NCBI GenBank assembly: GCA_050262775.1
Contig: JBLNEO010000038.1
Span: 1-7,628 of the forward strand
Reading direction: 5' to 3'
Length of the DNA stretch: 7,628 nt
Origin: DATHTC01 sp050262775
GTDB taxonomy: Bacteria; Actinomycetota; Thermoleophilia; Gaiellales; Gaiellaceae
Shown piece by piece: positions 1 through 7,000 of this stretch. The notes beneath the pieces were generated by a model. The model saw only the letters and a program-made list of their open reading frames with translations, was not told where the DNA came from and did not search any database. How positions within the stretch are numbered: the first letter of the stretch is position 1; every line of letters starts with the position of its first letter. The position numbers were made by a program, and so were the translations under genes.

Positions 1-595
1 CCGGCATCCAGTCGCGAACCTCGGCGACCAGCGCGATCCGGCCGGCCAGGCGGGCGACCGGAAGCGGGGCGCCCGCGCGCTCGGCGGTCAGCGAGCCGGC
101 CTCGGGGCGCGTGCCGTCCGCGAACGGCTGGAGGGCGCCGGGGCGGAGGGGGTTGAGGTACCTGCCCTCGCGACGCTCGACGAAATGGACATGTGCCCAC
201 GGAGCCTCCACGTGCCCGATGACAGTCCGGTACGCGACGACGCGCGCGCCTGTGCGGACGGTCGGAATCACGTGCCAGTAGGAGAAGATCCGCCCGGTGT
301 CGCCGCGGACGACAACGGTGTTCCGGTGCGTAGGCTCGATCCAGACGATCCCGTTCTGGGTCGCATACACGGGTGCTCCGTCGGGTGCGACGATGTCGAT
401 CCCGAAGTGGAGGCTGTGGGATTTCGGGCCGATGCGCGGGTCGCCGAAGAAGCCGCGAACCGGATGCTGCTGGCCGAACGGCTTGACCGGCCAGCCGTAG
501 CCCGACGCCGTCGCCGGAAGGAGGAGGGCGACGACGACGGCGACGAGGAGCGCGAGCCGGCGGCGGGGGGCGGAGTGGGAGGGCGTCTCGGTCAT
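1..595 (-). CDS. Secreted M23 (LytM-type) zinc metallopeptidase, 3' end cut by window edge
   Basis: The visible 198 codons start at the ATG at 595-593 and run off the left edge, so the C-terminus is missing. Residues 10-31 form a signal peptide: three arginines, a run of Leu/Val/Ala, then PATAS, with likely cleavage after Ala30. The mature part carries a complete M23 active site: His63 and Asp67 in LHFGID and His137 in AHVHF as zinc ligands, with His108 (YWHVIP) and His135 in the usual catalytic positions. By family knowledge such enzymes cleave peptide cross-links of peptidoglycan outside the membrane, in wall remodelling or division. Beyond residue 150 is an unassigned extension. The Shine-Dalgarno is weak (GGGG lies only two bases from the ATG); an in-frame GTG directly before it (598-596) is a possible start. 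It lies downstream of the 709-2304 gene on the same strand and shares its leader sequence type. The family call is firm; the substrate is not known. Confidence 0.93.
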   Translation of the reverse strand, partial: MTETPSHSAPRRRLALLVAVVVALLLPATASGYGWPVKPFGQQHPVRGFFGDPRIGPKSHSLHFGIDIVAPDGAPVYATQNGIVWIEPTHRNTVVVRGDTGRIFSYWHVIPTVRTGARVVAYRTVIGHVEAPWAHVHFVERREGRYLNPLRPGALQPFADGTRPEAGSLTAERAGAPLPVARLAGRIALVAEVRDWMP

Positions 596-660
596 CACCC
601 CGAGGCTCGGCGGCGGCCCTCACGCCGCTCCCACGGCCGCCCAACGCCGCGCTCACGCGC
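593..660 (-). promoter_or_regulatory. Candidate structured 5' leader (copy A) of the M23 peptidase gene
   Basis: Seen in sequence: the 60 bases before the ATG align without gaps to the leader before the 2304 gene, 41 of 60 identical and 27 of 31 in the core (plus-strand 616-646). The shared transcript-sense core reads CGTTGG-N-CGGCCGTGGG and, after a short variable part, CGTGAGGGC. Near the ATG, the arm CTCGG (plus 600-604) can pair with CCGAG upstream (606-610; CCGA and TCGG around a GCC loop) or with CCGAG inside the coding region (587-591), which would place the ATG in an eight-base loop. Copy B has the same alternatives with different bases. I know of no Rfam class that this matches. It could be a riboswitch-like leader, a protein-binding leader, or a duplicated DNA operator. 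RNA function is inference. Confidence 0.5.
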
Positions 661-692
661 GGCACGGGCCCGCGTGGGGCCCGTGCCGGCGC
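657..692 (-). terminator. Strong GC hairpin between the two minus-strand genes (terminator or leader hairpin)
   Basis: A perfect 11-bp inverted repeat, GGCACGGGCCC at 661-671 and GGGCCCGTGCC at 677-687, encloses a five-base loop. Another GCGC pair (657-660 with 689-692) extends it past a one-base bulge. It lies 22 bases after the stop of the 709-2304 gene and has no U-tract in either direction. U-less hairpins are common at gene ends in high-GC actinobacteria, so it may terminate that transcript. It also occupies the same place relative to the downstream start as the dyad at 2367-2390 in copy B, so it may instead be the first hairpin of the shared leader. The structure is certain; the role is not. 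Confidence 0.5.
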
Positions 693-708
693 GCGGTGTG
701 CGCCCGGG

Positions 709-2304
709 TCAGGCGGCGACCGCGAGGTGATCCCAGAGGTTCTGGAGGACCCTCGAGATCGGGTGCATCCGGGCCTGCCGCCCGGCGAGCGTGAATGCGC
801 CGGCGGCGTAGACCCTCGCGCCGCGCGGCGTCTCGTAGTACGTCATCTCCGCCGTGCGGCCGCTGCCGAACGCGTTGGCCATCACCGCGAGGACGCGGGT
901 CGACCGGGGCGACGCGGCGGTGCGGCCGTCGACCTCGATGCCGAACCAGCCGAGCGCGCCGCCGTTGCCGACGCCCGTGCCGGCGAACAACCAGGGCGCG
1001 TACTGCGCGCCGCGGACGGCGAAGCGCCGGCTGTCGTACGTCCCGTGGTTCCAGTCGAAGTACTGGACGCCGACGAGCGCGGACTCGGGGCGGCCGAGGT
1101 CGCGCCACATGGCGATCCGGTACATCAGGCTGCCCCGGCGGTCGACGCGCCAGAAGAAGTTGTTCGCCGAGAGGAACGCGAGGTTGCCGCCGAGGTTGCG
1201 GTACCGCACGATCGCGTCGTACTCGCGCTCGGTGGCGTACTCGTGGTGCCCCGGGAACACGATCAGGTCGTAGAGGCTCGCGAGCCGGTCGCCCGAGACC
1301 TGCTCGACGTCCTCCTGCGCCAGCATGTCGACCTGCTTCCCCGTGTGGGCGAGCCAGCGGATGAAGCCGAGGTCGTACTGGCGGAAGTGCGGCGGGACGC
1401 CGCGGCTGAGGTACGGCCGCCCGACGTCGACGACGCGCGAGCGGGCGTTGCCGTACCACGAGTCGGGACGGCCGTCGCCGTCGCCGTCGCGGTAGTTGTA
1501 CGCCTGCCACGTGTTCGTCGGCTGCACGACCGCGACGCGGTGCTCGCCGAGCCGCAGGGGCCTCAGGACGAAGGGTGCGAAGCCGACCCGTCCCCGCGTC
1601 GAGGCGAGCCGTGCGACGTAGACGCCGCTCGGCCAGTCGCCGACGCGGACACGGACGGAGCGGCCGCGCGCGACCTCGATCGAGGTCATCCGGACGCCGC
1701 GCATCGTCTCGTTGCCGACCGTGAGCTCCTGCTCGGGGCCGCAGCGGAGGATGTCGACGTGGAGCGACGGGTACGACCGGGCGAGCCTGATCGTCGCCAG
1801 GTCGCCGGGCCGGTAGCTCCGACGGCCGAAGGCCGCGACGACGGACTGTGCATCCGTCGAGGCCAGCTTCAGGCCGGCGGACGCGTTCGCGATCTCCTCC
1901 TCGGGGGTCGCGACCGGCGTCACGTTGCGGACGACGAGCGTCTGCGTGACGATGCGGCCGCGGTCGACGAGCTGGAGGGCGTACGGTCCGTCGTACCTGG
2001 CGGTGGTGTCCCAGCCGCGCACGAGCACGCGCCCGGTCGCCTCCCGCCACGGGGTCACGCCCGCGATGCGCCAGCGGACGCCGGGAACGGAGGAGACGAG
2101 GTCGACGCGGCCCGCGAGGCCGGTGCTGCCGAGCGTGATACCCGTCCGCTCGGCGTGGACGGTCGCCGGGTCGCCGGCCGGCGGATGGGTGACGAGGGAC
2201 GCGAGCTGGGCGGCGACGGCGACGGTCGCCGTGACCAGCAACGCGACGAGGAGGGTGCGCGGGAGGCCGCGCCCGACGTTGATATGTGGGGTCGAAGCTC
2301 TCAT
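709..2304 (-). CDS. Membrane-anchored or secreted protein with N,N-dimethylformamidase large-subunit-like C-terminal domain
   Basis: 531 aa from ATG 2304-2302, with GAGGG (2317-2313) eight bases upstream as Shine-Dalgarno. Residues 14-38 are one hydrophobic segment after Arg13-Arg16, a signal anchor or signal peptide without an obvious lipobox. Residues 45-250 look like beta-rich, Ig-like modules (for example the SYRPGD and WPSGVYVARL patches). From about 255 to 525 is a DMFA2-type C-terminal domain, recognised by QPTNTWQAYN (261-270), LIVFPGHHEY (347-356), LGGNLAFLSANNFFWR (371-386) and YYETPRGARVYAAG (489-502). The class II glutamine-amidotransferase-like fold of this family is known mainly from dimethylformamidase, but most secreted actinobacterial members have no known substrate, so no enzyme activity is claimed. 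D273-x-D275-x-D277-G-x-x-D281 resembles an EF-hand or thrombospondin type 3 calcium loop. It is divergent from the SARP-SIR2 gene across a 104-base gap. Confidence 0.82.
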   Translation of the reverse strand: MRASTPHINVGRGLPRTLLVALLVTATVAVAAQLASLVTHPPAGDPATVHAERTGITLGSTGLAGRVDLVSSVPGVRWRIAGVTPWREATGRVLVRGWDTTARYDGPYALQLVDRGRIVTQTLVVRNVTPVATPEEEIANASAGLKLASTDAQSVVAAFGRRSYRPGDLATIRLARSYPSLHVDILRCGPEQELTVGNETMRGVRMTSIEVARGRSVRVRVGDWPSGVYVARLASTRGRVGFAPFVLRPLRLGEHRVAVVQPTNTWQAYNYRDGDGDGRPDSWYGNARSRVVDVGRPYLSRGVPPHFRQYDLGFIRWLAHTGKQVDMLAQEDVEQVSGDRLASLYDLIVFPGHHEYATEREYDAIVRYRNLGGNLAFLSANNFFWRVDRRGSLMYRIAMWRDLGRPESALVGVQYFDWNHGTYDSRRFAVRGAQYAPWLFAGTGVGNGGALGWFGIEVDGRTAASPRSTRVLAVMANAFGSGRTAEMTYYETPRGARVYAAGAFTLAGRQARMHPISRVLQNLWDHLAVAA

Positions 2305-2315
2305 CGCTTCGACCC
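2289..2315 (-). promoter_or_regulatory. Perfect 10-bp inverted repeat around the start codon of the 2304 gene
   Basis: GGGTCGAAGC and GCTTCGACCC form ten uninterrupted pairs around TCTCATC on the plus strand (GATGAGA in the transcript). The ATG lies in the loop, and part of the GAGGG Shine-Dalgarno is in the upstream arm. As RNA it would hinder translation initiation. As DNA it is a 27-base dyad that could bind a dimeric regulator. Confidence 0.55.
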
Positions 2316-2364
2316 TCGAAAGGCGCCCTCACGGGGCCCCCACGGCCGTCCAACGTGCGGCTAA
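2302..2364 (-). promoter_or_regulatory. Candidate structured 5' leader (copy B) of the 2304 gene
   Basis: This is the second copy of the leader described for the M23 gene, with the 30-base core at plus 2326-2355, exactly as far from its ATG as copy A. Transcript sense: a TTAGC box, then CGTTGGACGGCCGTGGG, then CCC-GUGA-GGG, which could form a GNRA-capped stem (2336-2327 region). Nearer the start, TTTCGA-GGG-TCGAAG (2321-2307) folds as a hairpin with the Shine-Dalgarno GGG in its loop. The same TCGAAG strand can instead join a perfect 10-bp stem, GGGTCGAAGC (2315-2306) with GCTTCGACCC (2298-2289), holding the ATG in a seven-base loop and the GGG of the Shine-Dalgarno in the stem. The two folds exclude each other. 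The pairings are visible; switching is inference. Confidence 0.5.
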
Positions 2365-2366
2365 TC

Positions 2367-2390
2367 CCGGTTGGACATCTGTGCAACCGG
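2367..2390. promoter_or_regulatory. Inverted repeat CCGGTTG-N10-CAACCGG in the divergent intergenic region
   Basis: Perfect 7-bp arms at 2367-2373 and 2384-2390 are separated by ten bases, and end 18 bases before the GTG of the SARP-SIR2 gene. It could be an operator for either divergent gene, for example for autoregulation by the SARP protein, although SARPs classically bind direct repeats. On the minus strand it sits 63 bases before the ATG at 2304, matching the place of the 661-687 hairpin before the M23 gene (66 bases). That suggests it may be the first hairpin of leader copy B. Confidence 0.45.
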
Positions 2391-2396
2391 TGTTAC

Positions 2397-2403
2397 AAGG
2401 GAG
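2397..2403 (+). promoter_or_regulatory. Ribosome binding site that decides the GTG start of the SARP-SIR2 gene
   Basis: AAGGGAG lies five bases before the GTG at 2409. The predicted N-terminus then begins MLEFRLLGPLEV, the standard opening of SARP/BTAD regulators. An in-frame ATG at 2286 would add 41 residues unlike any SARP domain and would overlap the divergent gene's start, so it is not used here. Confidence 0.8.
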
Positions 2404-2408
2404 ACGAC

Positions 2409-4067
2409 GTGCTGGAGTTCCGCCTCCTCGGCCCGCTCGAGGTGAGCGACGACGGCCGCTCGGTTGCGCTCGGCGGCCAGAAGCAGCGCGCCCTGCTCGC
2501 GCTGCTCGTCCTGCACGCGCAGCACGTCCTCTCGACCGACCGGTTGCTCGACGAGCTGTGGCACGGAGAACCGCCGCCGACGGCCGCGACGTCCCTGCAG
2601 AACCTGGTGTCGTCGCTCCGCAAGGCGATCGGGCGCGACGTGCTGGTGACGCGCCCGCCCGGATACGTCCTCGACGTGGCGCCGGAGCAGATCGACCTCG
2701 GCCGCCTCGACCGGCTGATCGACGAGGCGAAGTCGGCGTCGGGGCCGCGGCGCGGGGAGGCCGTCCGCGAGGCGCTCGCGCTCTGGCGCGGCGATCCGCT
2801 CGCCGACGTCGCGTACGAGCCGTTCGCGGAGGGCGAGGTCGCGCGGCTCGAGGAGTTGCGGTGTGCGCTGCTCGAAGCGCGGATCGACGCCGACCTCGAG
2901 GCGGGCAAGGACGCCGAGCTCGTCGGTGAGCTCGAGGCGCTGACCGCGCGATACCCGCTCCGCGAGCGCCTTCGGGGGCAGCTGATGCTCGCGCTCTATC
3001 GCTCGGGGCGCCAGGCGGAGGCGCTCGCGGTGTACCGGGACGCGCGGAAGGCGCTGACGGAGGAGCTCGGCATCGAGCCCGGGCCCGCGCTGCAGCGCCT
3101 CCAGGCGGCGATCCTGCGCCAGGAGGCGGGGCTCGAGCCCGCGCCGGCCGACGGAGCCGCGGCCGACCACGTCGCGGAAGTCGTGCGGGCGCTCGATGCC
3201 GGGCGGCTCGTCGTCGTGCTCGGCGCGGGCGTCAACGCCGACCAGGACGACGGCCATCCGCCCGACGACGCGTCGTTGGCGGTGCGGCTCGCGTCGTGCT
3301 TCGGCTGCCCACCGGAGCACCGTGGCGACCTCGCGCGCGTCGCGCAGTACGTCGCGATGACGGCCGGCGTCGGGCCGCTGTACGACGAGCTCCACGCGGC
3401 GCTCGCCGGCGACTTCGAGATCGGCGAGGTGCACCGGGCCCTCGCGCGACTCCCCGCCGTGCTGCGTGCCCGCGGCGCGCCGCAGCCCGTGCTCGTGTCA
3501 ACGACCTACGACCGGGCGCTCGAGCGGGCCTTCGCGGACGAGGGCGAGCCGCTCGACGTCGTCTCCTACCTCGCGATCGGGCGGCACCGCGGCAGGTTCC
3601 TCCATCGTCCCGCCGACGCGGAGCCGCGCGTCATCGAGCTCCCGAACGCGTACGCGGACATTCCGCTCGGCGAGCGCACGGTGCTCCTGAAGGTTCACGG
3701 CGGCGTCGACCCCGACGGGGTCCGCGAGAGCTTCGTCGTCAGCGAGGACGACTACATCGGCTACCTGTCGCCGGCGGAGGCCGGGGGCGAGCTGCCCGTC
3801 ACGCTCGCGGCCAAGCTCCGCCGCAGCCACTTCCTGTTCCTCGGCTACGGCCTCGTCGCGTGGAACCTGCGGGTGTTCCTGCACCGTGTCTTCGGCGAGG
3901 AGAGCCCCGCCTACCGGTCCTGGGCGGTTCGGCCGCAGCCGCAGGTCGCGGAGCGCGACTTCTGGCGTCACCGCGGAATCGACCTCTTCGACGAGTCGCT
4001 CGGCGCGTACGTGTCGCGCCTGCTCGAGCGACTCGCGGATCAGCCCGACACCGAGGCGGTCGCATGA
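2409..4067 (+). CDS. SARP/BTAD transcriptional regulator fused to a SIR2-like domain
   Basis: 552 aa from GTG 2409. Residues 1-90 are the winged helix of SARP regulators (FRLLGPLEV; LGGQKQRALLALL; DRLLDELW; VTRPPGYVL). Residues 95-240 are the all-alpha BTAD domain, ending in the typical ALAVYRDARKALTEELGIEP. Residues 254-545 are a SIR2-like domain: VVVLGAGVN (268-276, NAD-binding glycines), STTYDRALERAF (364-375), LLKVHGG (426-432, His430 at the catalytic His position), SEDDY (445-449) and FLFLGYGLVAWNLR (475-488). The motif normally reading TTNYD has Thr366 where Asn is expected. SIR2-like domains in bacterial defence proteins (ThsA, SIR2-STAND) degrade NAD; the SARP head implies DNA binding. 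There is no signal peptide or membrane span, so it is cytoplasmic. The stop overlaps the nSTAND1 start (ATGA at 4064-4067), so the two are translationally coupled. Domain calls are firm; whether it is an NADase effector, an NAD-sensing regulator or both is open. Confidence 0.92.
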   Translation: MLEFRLLGPLEVSDDGRSVALGGQKQRALLALLVLHAQHVLSTDRLLDELWHGEPPPTAATSLQNLVSSLRKAIGRDVLVTRPPGYVLDVAPEQIDLGRLDRLIDEAKSASGPRRGEAVREALALWRGDPLADVAYEPFAEGEVARLEELRCALLEARIDADLEAGKDAELVGELEALTARYPLRERLRGQLMLALYRSGRQAEALAVYRDARKALTEELGIEPGPALQRLQAAILRQEAGLEPAPADGAAADHVAEVVRALDAGRLVVVLGAGVNADQDDGHPPDDASLAVRLASCFGCPPEHRGDLARVAQYVAMTAGVGPLYDELHAALAGDFEIGEVHRALARLPAVLRARGAPQPVLVSTTYDRALERAFADEGEPLDVVSYLAIGRHRGRFLHRPADAEPRVIELPNAYADIPLGERTVLLKVHGGVDPDGVRESFVVSEDDYIGYLSPAEAGGELPVTLAAKLRRSHFLFLGYGLVAWNLRVFLHRVFGEESPAYRSWAVRPQPQVAERDFWRHRGIDLFDESLGAYVSRLLERLADQPDTEAVA

Positions 4068-7000
4068 CGACGACGGCGACCGCGCCGCCTCTCACGAGCC
4101 CGTGGAAGGGGCTCGCCCCGTACAACGACTCGCACCTCGACGAGCTCCTCTTCTTCGGGCGCGGGCGCGAGGTCGAGGTCGCCTGCGCCAACCTCACCGC
4201 ATCGCGTCTGACCGTCCTCTTCGGGGCGACGGGGGTCGGCAAGAGCTCGCTCCTCCGCGCAGGTGTGATGCGGCGACTGCGGGAGACGGCGGCCGGCGAG
4301 AGCGCGGCGGCGATCGTCTCGTCGTGGGCCGGCGATCCCGTCGAGTCGATCGCGGGCGCGGTCCGCTCCGCGGTCGAGGAGGCGACAGGGCGGCCGATCC
4401 CCGACGCGACCGGGACGCTCGCGGAGCGGCTGCGGTCGTGGACGGACGAGCTCGGCGGGCCGCTCTACCTCGTGCTCGACCAGCTCGAGGAGGAGTTCCT
4501 CTACCACGCCGACGAGGACGGGCCGGGGTCGTTCGTCCAGGAATTTCCGCCGCTCGTGACCGAGCGTGGCCTCCCGGTCCACGTGCTGATCGGGATCCGG
4601 GAGGACTCGCTCGGGCGGCTCGACACGCTCCGCGCCGCGATCCCCGGCGTCCTGTCGAACTACCTGCGGCTCGAGCGTCTCGACCGCGACGCCGCACGGA
4701 CGGCGATCCTCGGCCCGATCGCGCGCTGGAACGAGCTGGTGCCCGACCGGCCGATGACGGCGGAGCCCGCGCTCGTCGAGGCGGTGCTGGACGAGGTCGC
4801 GGCCGGGCGGATCGAGCCCGACCCGGCAGGGATCGGCGGCGTCACCCCCTCGGCCCTCGTCGAGCGGATCGAGGCGCCGTACCTCCAGCTCGTGCTCGAG
4901 CGCCTCTGGGAGGTGGAACGGGCGGAGGGGTCGTCCGCGCTTCGGCGCGAGACGCTTCGCCGGCTCGGGGGCGCGGGGCAGATCGTCGAGCAGCATCTCG
5001 GTCGCTCGCTCGCGCGCCTGGACGACGGCGAGCGTGACGCCGCGGCGGCCCTGTTCTCGTACCTCGTGACACCCTCGGGGACGAAGATCGCCTACAGCGT
5101 CGACGACCTCGCGAGCTACGTCGGGATGCCGGTGGCCTCGACCTCGGGGCTGGTCGGCGAGCTCGTCGAGGAGCGGATCCTCCGGCCGACGGAGGGCGCC
5201 CGCGTCGAGATCTACCACGACGTGCTGGCGGAAGCGGTGGCGGACTGGCGGCGCGAGCACCAGGCGACGCGCGAGCTCGAGCGCGCGCGCCGGCGGCACC
5301 GTCGGCTCATCGTCCTCTTCGCGATCGCGCTCGTCGCGCTCGTCGCCGTCGCCGCCGTCGCCCTGTACGCGCTGACCCAGCGCAGCGAGGCGCGGCACCA
5401 GGCTGCCCGTGCACGCGACGAGGCGCGGTCGGCGCAGGCGCGCGAGCTCGGCGCCGAGGCGACGTCGTTGCTGTCGATCGACCCCGAGCTCGGGCTGCTG
5501 CTCGCAGCGCGTGGGGCGCGTCTGTCCCCGACGGCGCAGGCCGCCGACATCCTGCGCCGCGCGCTCATGCAGTCGAAGCTCCGCGGCGTGCTGCCGGTGC
5601 AGGGAGCGACGACCGCGGCCTTCAGCCCGGACGGGACGCGGATCGTCGTCGGCAGCCGCGGCGGCGACGCGCGGATCTTCTCCCGCGACGGGCGGAGACT
5701 CCTCGCAACGCTTCCGACGGGCGGGCAGGTGACCGGCGCGTCGTTCAGCCCCGACGGTCGCCTCGTCGTCACGACGCAGGCCGGCGGACCGGCGAGGGTG
5801 TGGCGCGCCGCCGACGGAGCCCGGGTCCGCACGCTCGGGCGTGCACCGCACGCGGCCGCGTTCAGCGGCGACGGCGCACTGCTCCTCACGGTCGAGCCGG
5901 GGGCGGTGCGCGTCTGGCAGACCGAGGACGGCACCCCGGTTGCCACGCTCCGTCAGCCCGGACCGATCCGCGCCGCCTCGTTCGGGCCGGGCGGGCACTT
6001 GGTCGTGACGGTCGGCTCCGATCGCCTGGCGCGCCTGTTCCGGACCGACACGGGCGCGCTCGTCACGTCGGTCGACCAGGGTGGAGGCGTCACGAGCGCC
6101 ACGATCACGCCGAACGGCCGATACCTCGTCACGACCGGCAGGAACGAGACGGCGCGCATCTGGGAGCTCGGAACCCGGCCGCGGTTGCTCCACGAGCTCA
6201 GGGGGCACGTCGGGCAGGTGACCGCGGGCGTCCTCGACCGCCGCGGCAAGCGCCTCGTGACGACGAGCACCGACGGCACGGCACGCCTCTGGCGCGTCCC
6301 GACCGGCGAGCTCCTGACCGACTTCATCGGGCACACGAACCAGGTCACCGGCGCCGCGTTCAGCCGGGACGGCTACTCGATGGTCACGACGAGCACCGAT
6401 CGCACGGCGCGCGTGTGGCAGCCGGGACGCGGCGCTGCGCGCGCGCTTCTCGCGGGTCACACGGATTCCGTGACGGCTGCGACGTTCGACCCGGCCGGGA
6501 AGCGCGTGCTGACGGTGAGCGCGGACGGGACGGCTCGCGTCTGGGACCCGCAGCTGCAGCCGGAGCTCCGCCTCGTGGGTCGCACACCGGCTCCGGTACG
6601 GGCCGCCGCGGTCTCGCGCGACCGCGCCGTCGCCGCGGCGGCCGGGCCGACGGCCGTGACCGTCGTCTCGACGACGGACGGCAACCCCATCCGCGTGCTC
6701 CCGACCGGGCCCGTCCGCACGGTCGCCGTGAGTCCGGACGGAGCGGTCGTGGCAGCTGCAGCCGGCAGACGGGTCACGCTCTGGCGGGCCGCGACGGGAA
6801 GGCGCGTCGGCGTCGTCCAGGAGGCCGAGCCGACGACGGCGGTCGCCTTCACCGGCGACGGCCGCCGCATCGCCGTCGGCACGGCCGGCGGTGCCGTCCG
6901 CATCTGGTCGCTCGACGGACGAAGACTCCGGTCGATCGTCGAGGACGGCCCGCACGTGACGAGCCTCGCGTTCGCGCCCGGCGACGACCGTCTCGCCGGC

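Noticed and set aside
596..708. ydaO/c-di-AMP riboswitch upstream of the M23 gene
   Set aside because: The known link to wall hydrolases made this worth checking, but the class's conserved boxes, such as GCTTAA and GGGGGAACC-like strings, are absent from both leaders.
653..2386. Long open frames on both strands overlapping the DMFA2-like gene (577 codons minus, 545 codons plus)
   Set aside because: Their translations are Arg/Pro-rich or Asp/Val/Arg-rich without domains, while the 709-2304 frame carries family motifs throughout.
2371..2399. TTGGAC, 17 bases, TACAAG as a sigma-70-like promoter for the SARP-SIR2 gene
   Set aside because: The -10 would overlap the AAGGGAG ribosome site and imply a leaderless transcript; both boxes match the consensus poorly.
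2305..2408. SARP-type direct heptamer repeats in the intergenic region
   Set aside because: Only scattered TCGA words were found, and these are explained by the inverted repeats; no pair at 11- or 22-base spacing stood out.
3296..4063. Upstream in-frame extension of the nSTAND1 gene by 256 codons
   Set aside because: The extension is out of frame with, and wholly inside, the SIR2 coding region and is Arg-rich nonsense. The ATG at 4064 gives the family's usual N-terminus.
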